DNA of 9,346 nucleotides, taken from the NCBI GenBank assembly GCA_047972135.1, contig JBKEAJ010000105.1:1-9346 (forward strand). The letters run 5' to 3'. The stretch is from JBKEAJ01 sp047972135 (GTDB lineage: Bacteria > Bacteroidota > Bacteroidia > Bacteroidales > Prolixibacteraceae). This document shows, in pieces, positions 6,875 through 9,346 of this stretch (the stretch's first letter is position 1; each line of letters begins with the position of its first letter). The notes under the pieces are model-generated. The model saw nothing but the letters and a program-made list of their open reading frames with translations, was not told where the DNA came from and did no database searches. Position numbers and translations under genes: made by a program.

Positions 6875-8299
6875 CTACTTACAGTTATTGGCACATATAC
6901 GGTCCCGACCTCCTTGTTTAGCTTCGTACATGGCTTCATCTGCCCTAGCAAGAAAACTATCTATTGACTCTTTGGTTTCAAACTTTGCCAGTCCCGCACT
7001 TATCTTTATGGTAATGACTTCTCCAGTATCTAGAGTTAATGGCTCAGACTTGAGACTTTCCCTTAACCTATTACCAAACTCAAGACCAGATTTCAGTTCT
7101 ATACCTGGAAGGACAAAGAGGAATTCTTCACCTCCAAGACGGCCACAAAAATCAGACTTGCGTCCCATCCTCGAAGCAACACATGCAAATTTAACGAGTG
7201 CAGCATCTCCGGCAGCATGCCCATAAGTATCATTAATACTTTTGAAGTGATCCAGATCGATAGAAAGGACACATAAACCAATGCCAGAACGAAGAGAGAG
7301 CTCTATGCTTTCACTTAAACGTTCTAATGTTGCCCGCCGGTTTGGTAGCCCTGTCAATTCGTCAGTTCTCGCTAAAGCGGCAAGTTCCTCTTCCAACTTT
7401 TTCTTAAAGAGAAGATAGCCAATAGTATCAGCGAGCAACTCCATTAAAATATAATCGTCTTTGGAAAATGGATCTGTTGGAGAAACACTTGAAAAATTCA
7501 ACGTGCCATATAACCCACCATCCAAATATATAGGAGTTCCTATATATGATTCCAGTTTAAAACTCTCATAACACGGATGGTGTTTAATTCTGCTTTCTCT
7601 CACATAGTGAAAACCAACCGTTTTATTTTCTTTTAGTGTATGAACACAATAAGTCCCGTCAATATTGAATACTGTTGATTCTTCTAGACCTTCATTGAAG
7701 TCAACACAATATTCAACTATATAGTCTTTTTTAATGATATGAGAAATAATCGCAATTTCTAAACCAAAGTGCTCAAGACCTACTTTAAGTAATTCATGGA
7801 TCTTTTGATCTTGATTCAATACAACATCAGCAGTGATGTTGTGGATCTTTTGCAAGGTATCCAACGATTGGTCTGCAGATCGTGCCGGCCTTATAATCCC
7901 TATAAATCCAACAACATCACCACCTTTTGAACGCATGACGGCACCAGTAGTTAACCCAAGAAAAGACTCGCCATCAGCTCGAAGATAGGGAACCCGATAA
8001 TTCTCAGCAGCAGCTTTACTGGTAACATTAAAGCGTTTTTTTCCTTGTATTGAGAAGTCCTCTTCCTTTGCGTAAAAGACTTTCGTTTCCTTGCCGTACA
8101 ACTCACTTTTTTTGTACCCAAATAGACGCTCTGTTGCTGAGTTAACATAGATAATTCGGCGCGCAGTATCAGTCACAACGACAGATTCTTCAACATTATC
8201 AAATACTTCAGTCAGCAATAGTGGAGAAATCGTGCTAACACTCATTTCGCATTCTGAGGATAGAGATTTAACGGTATCTGCTATTGTGCTTCCTTTCAT
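6875..8299 (-). CDS. Diguanylate cyclase with PAS, GAF and GGDEF domains
   Basis: The product makes the second messenger c-di-GMP from two GTP. With the start at 8299 it has 474 residues. PAS spans about 28-138 (VVVTDTARRIIYVNSATERL, FGYKKSEL), GAF about 151-299, then a short signalling helix (KKKLEEELAALARTDELTGL), then GGDEF about 305-471. The catalytic motif GGEEF is at 389-393, the metal- and substrate-binding segment is IDLDHFKSINDTYGHAAGD, and the product-inhibition site is RKSD (Arg380, Asp383), five residues before GGEEF as required. So the enzyme should be active and feedback-inhibited. There is no EAL domain, signal peptide or membrane segment, so it is cytoplasmic and senses small ligands or redox through PAS and GAF. 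The frame is open upstream to an ATG at 8341. That ATG has no ribosome site and lies inside the promoter spacer, while the ATG at 8297-8299 has GGAG five bases upstream. It is monocistronic and divergent from the gene at 8503. The specific signal is unknown. Confidence 0.94.
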   Translation of the reverse strand: MKGSTIADTVKSLSSECEMSVSTISPLLLTEVFDNVEESVVVTDTARRIIYVNSATERLFGYKKSELYGKETKVFYAKEEDFSIQGKKRFNVTSKAAAENYRVPYLRADGESFLGLTTGAVMRSKGGDVVGFIGIIRPARSADQSLDTLQKIHNITADVVLNQDQKIHELLKVGLEHFGLEIAIISHIIKKDYIVEYCVDFNEGLEESTVFNIDGTYCVHTLKENKTVGFHYVRESRIKHHPCYESFKLESYIGTPIYLDGGLYGTLNFSSVSPTDPFSKDDYILMELLADTIGYLLFKKKLEEELAALARTDELTGLPNRRATLERLSESIELSLRSGIGLCVLSIDLDHFKSINDTYGHAAGDAALVKFACVASRMGRKSDFCGRLGGEEFLFVLPGIELKSGLEFGNRLRESLKSEPLTLDTGEVITIKISAGLAKFETKESIDSFLARADEAMYEAKQGGRDRICANNCK

Positions 8300-8314
8300 A
8301 CATACTCCATGAAT

Positions 8315-8328
8315 ACCTAAGATTAGGT
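8315..8328. promoter_or_regulatory. Palindrome over the predicted start point of the diguanylate cyclase gene
   Basis: ACCTAA-GA-TTAGGT is a perfect 14-bp palindrome. It lies between the -10 element and the ribosome site and covers the predicted transcription start near 8324. A repressor bound here would block initiation. The regulator is not identified. Confidence 0.4.
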
Positions 8329-8330
8329 CT

Positions 8331-8360
8331 ACTATAACCATAAAATAGGCGTTTTCTCAA
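8331..8360 (-). promoter_or_regulatory. Sigma-70 promoter of the diguanylate cyclase gene
   Basis: On the minus strand TTGAGA (8360-8355) and TATAGT (8336-8331) each match the consensus in five of six positions and are 18 bp apart. The start near 8324 leaves a 25-base leader to the ATG at 8299. This also rules out the upstream ATG at 8341 as the translation start. Confidence 0.6.
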
Positions 8361-8457
8361 ACCATCCCACACAAGCTCTTAAGTGACGAATATTTATCAT
8401 GCTTGGTTATCAGACCAATGCGCTCTATGTCAAAAAAGATCTGCATGCTGAAAACAT

Positions 8458-8477
8458 TAGCTAGAATGATAGCTATC
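8458..8477. promoter_or_regulatory. Doubled TAGCTA palindromic site upstream of the 8503 gene
   Basis: TAGCTA occurs at 8458-8463 and again at 8470-8475, so the pair is both a direct and an inverted repeat with 12-bp spacing. The second copy is part of a perfect 10-bp palindrome GATAGCTATC (8468-8477). It lies 26-45 bp before the start codon of the plus-strand gene. It is a candidate operator; no known motif is recognised. Confidence 0.35.
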
Positions 8478-8502
8478 GACTACAAATCTCAAGGTAACCA
8501 CC

Positions 8503-8865
8503 ATGTCTTATGATAGAGATGATGTTCAAGCGGCAGAAGCCTTGCATGCTCACTTGGCAAAAATACCGATATATGAACTGTTGCTTCAATATGCCGAGTT
8601 AATAGACAAGCGGCTTAGTGCAATGGATACCGTTGACAATGAGGTTTATGACTTTCTTCATAAGGCTTGGGAAAGCAGAGACATCATCCCTATGGACATA
8701 GCGATCCGCAAAATCAATGACTTAACAGAGTTTAGCACCCCAACACTAACCGAGGTGATTACAACCGCATCAAATGCTTTTGAACCAAATAATTGTTCAG
8801 TAATGATTAAGCTTATAAAGACATATCAATGGCCAAGAAACAGATCGAAAGTGTTTCCACTTTAA
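8503..8865 (+). CDS. Hypothetical protein, 120 residues, unrecognised family
   Basis: I do not recognise this protein. It is the only plausible plus-strand gene. The ATG is preceded by AAGGT with a seven-base spacing (8491-8495), which supports translation from 8503. The sequence is acidic, soluble and probably mostly helical (AAEALHAHLAKIPIYELLLQ, YDFLHKAWESRD, MDIAIRKINDLTEF). It has no signal peptide or membrane segment and one cysteine near the C-terminus. The last 20 residues (KTYQWPRNRSKVFPL) look less regular, and an IS3 end lies 260 bp downstream, so truncation of a longer gene by past rearrangement is possible. It is divergent from the diguanylate cyclase, sharing a 203-bp intergenic region with palindromic sites, so the two may be coordinately regulated. 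No function is proposed. Confidence 0.65.
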   Translation: MSYDRDDVQAAEALHAHLAKIPIYELLLQYAELIDKRLSAMDTVDNEVYDFLHKAWESRDIIPMDIAIRKINDLTEFSTPTLTEVITTASNAFEPNNCSVMIKLIKTYQWPRNRSKVFPL

Positions 8866-9125
8866 GTAGCCCTTGCTTGATTTGGAATCACGCCCCTCAC
8901 CAATGCTGACAAGTAATTTGTATAGCTTGTTGCCATAAATAGGCCGCGTTAGGTGTACCAATTCAGCTATCGACCAATGCTGGATCAGGCAGTTTAGGTC
9001 AAGTAATGAGCTCGGCAACGCGGTGCTAAGATGGACATACTCAGTCCCATTGGAGCGAGAGTTAGGTTTGTTTAGCGATAAACCTGATCGCTCAAACAGG
9101 ACTGAGTTCCCTTCCTGTGATCTAC
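8866..9125. other. Gene-free stretch with decayed repeats before the IS end
   Basis: No convincing gene is present. A minus-strand frame (9018-8797, TTG start, 73 codons) has no ribosome site or recognisable product and overlaps the 8503 gene antisense, so it is not called. Two 10-bp copies of ACCAATGCTG (8899-8908, 8973-8982) and two of CAAGTAAT (8910-8917, 9000-9007) suggest an old imperfect duplication. The right part contains the nested inverted repeats listed separately. Confidence 0.4.
9039..9107. repeat. Nested inverted repeats with alternative hairpins
   Basis: An outer 9-bp inverted repeat, ACTCAGTCC (9039-9047) and GGACTGAGT (9099-9107), encloses two mutually exclusive inner stems. 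One is AGGTTT (9064-9069) with AAACCT (9080-9085). The other is GTTTAGCGAT (9070-9079) with ATCGCTCAAAC (9087-9097), with one bulged C. It ends 18 bp from the IS3 terminus. Its role is unknown. Confidence 0.5.
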
Positions 9126-9346
9126 TGACCTTTCCCCGAGATTAGTACCAATCTCTTGATGAGATTTTCCAGCTTATGCTGCTTGCTTGGCATACGCAAC
9201 AGGCGGCATATAGTTCAGTGAACTATGAGGGCGAACATGGTTGTAGTGTTCACGCCATAGCTCGATTTCGTATCTGGCTTCGTCTAAGGTTCTGAACCAG
9301 TGCTGGTTCAGACATTCGTTCCGGAATTTGCCATTCAGGCTTTCCA
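9126..9346 (-). mobile_element. Right end of an IS3-family (IS407-like) insertion sequence, continues beyond the window
   Basis: The transposase 3' end is followed by about 48 bp of non-coding DNA leading to a terminus that, read on the plus strand, begins TGACCTTTCCCCGAGATTAG at 9126. IS3 elements begin with TG at their tips, so the boundary is placed there. The adjoining CTAC (9122-9125) would be the 4-bp target duplication expected of the IS407 group. The other end is outside the window, so both boundary and duplication are inferred. Confidence 0.75.
9174..9346 (-). CDS. IS3-family transposase OrfB, C-terminal 56 residues (5' part outside the window)
   Basis: The minus strand reads ESLNGKFRNECLNQHWF, then RTLDEARYEIELWREHYN, HVRPHSSLNYMPP and VAYAKQAA, ending at TAA (9174-9176). 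This is the conserved end of the IS3-family DDE integrase domain (rve). It includes the catalytic Glu of the DDE triad, in ESLNGK, with the usual basic residue (Arg) seven positions later. The ECLNQHWF and RPHSSLNY motifs point to the IS407 group. OrfB is normally made by programmed -1 frameshifting from orfA, which would lie to the right of the window. The visible part is intact, with no stop or frameshift. Confidence 0.93.
   Translation of the reverse strand, partial: ESLNGKFRNECLNQHWFRTLDEARYEIELWREHYNHVRPHSSLNYMPPVAYAKQAA

Noticed and set aside
6888..7226. 112-codon plus-strand frame opposite the GGDEF domain
   Set aside because: It is antisense to a well-supported diguanylate cyclase and has no independent evidence.
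8461..8480. Fur box upstream of the 8503 gene
   Set aside because: TGATAGCTATCGA resembles only half of the Fur consensus, and the neighbouring genes have no iron-related function.
8848..8863. AAAGTG-TTTC-CACTTT hairpin at the end of the 8503 gene as a terminator
   Set aside because: The 6-bp AT-rich stem overlaps the stop codon and is not followed by a T-run.
8797..9018. 73-codon minus-strand frame downstream of the 120-residue gene
   Set aside because: It has a TTG start, no ribosome site and no family match that I can name, and it overlaps the 8503 gene antisense. A transposase fragment was considered but cannot be supported.
8947..9067. Integron attC site suggested by GTTAGGT at 8948-8954 and 9061-9067
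   Set aside because: Both match the GTTRRRY core, but no partner RYYYAAC core lies at the right distance on either strand, and the fold does not show the attC stem layout.

Overview
The window looks like an accessory region of a marine-type gammaproteobacterial chromosome, probably Vibrionales or Alteromonadales (Shewanella/Moritella-like). The basis is the Hcp protein sequence, an IS630 remnant of a type common in those groups, an IS407-type IS3 element, and modest GC content. The species cannot be fixed from sequence alone. Almost everything is coded on the minus strand.

Left edge (1-340, minus): the first 53 codons of hcp, the type VI secretion tube protein, run off the window. Upstream lie a textbook sigma-54 (-24/-12) promoter and an array of three near-identical 20-bp palindromes (GGGCAA-N4-TTGCCC type). 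These sit where an enhancer-binding activator would bind, so hcp is predicted to be switched on by RpoN plus a VasH-like activator. Positions 340-668 hold no gene, only two similar short palindromes.

Centre (669-6076, minus): a likely two-gene unit. First comes a 197-aa OmpA-like eight-strand beta-barrel protein with a signal peptide. It is followed 80 bp later by a 1552-aa outer-membrane lipoprotein built from 17 bacterial Ig-like (Big_2) domains, of which 15 are repeated at an almost constant 87-residue period. The last, degenerate domain carries a calcium-loop insertion and the only cysteine pair. A strong stem-loop terminator follows the lipoprotein gene. The pair looks like a cell-surface stalk or adhesin system.

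Right part: a decayed IS630-family transposase (6289-6683, internal deletions and frameshifts) lies just upstream of the barrel gene. Next is a cytoplasmic PAS-GAF-GGDEF diguanylate cyclase (6875-8299) with intact active and inhibitory sites, its own sigma-70 promoter and a palindrome over the predicted transcription start. Divergent from it is an unrecognised 120-aa protein (8503-8865, plus strand). A 260-bp non-coding stretch with nested inverted repeats leads to the end of an IS3-family (IS407-like) element that continues out of the window.

Functionally the region mixes surface and biofilm-type functions (Ig stalk, barrel protein, c-di-GMP synthesis) with a type VI secretion component, and two transposable elements mark rearrangement. 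A regulatory link between the cyclase and the stalk is only conjecture. No CRISPR array, tRNA or rRNA was seen.
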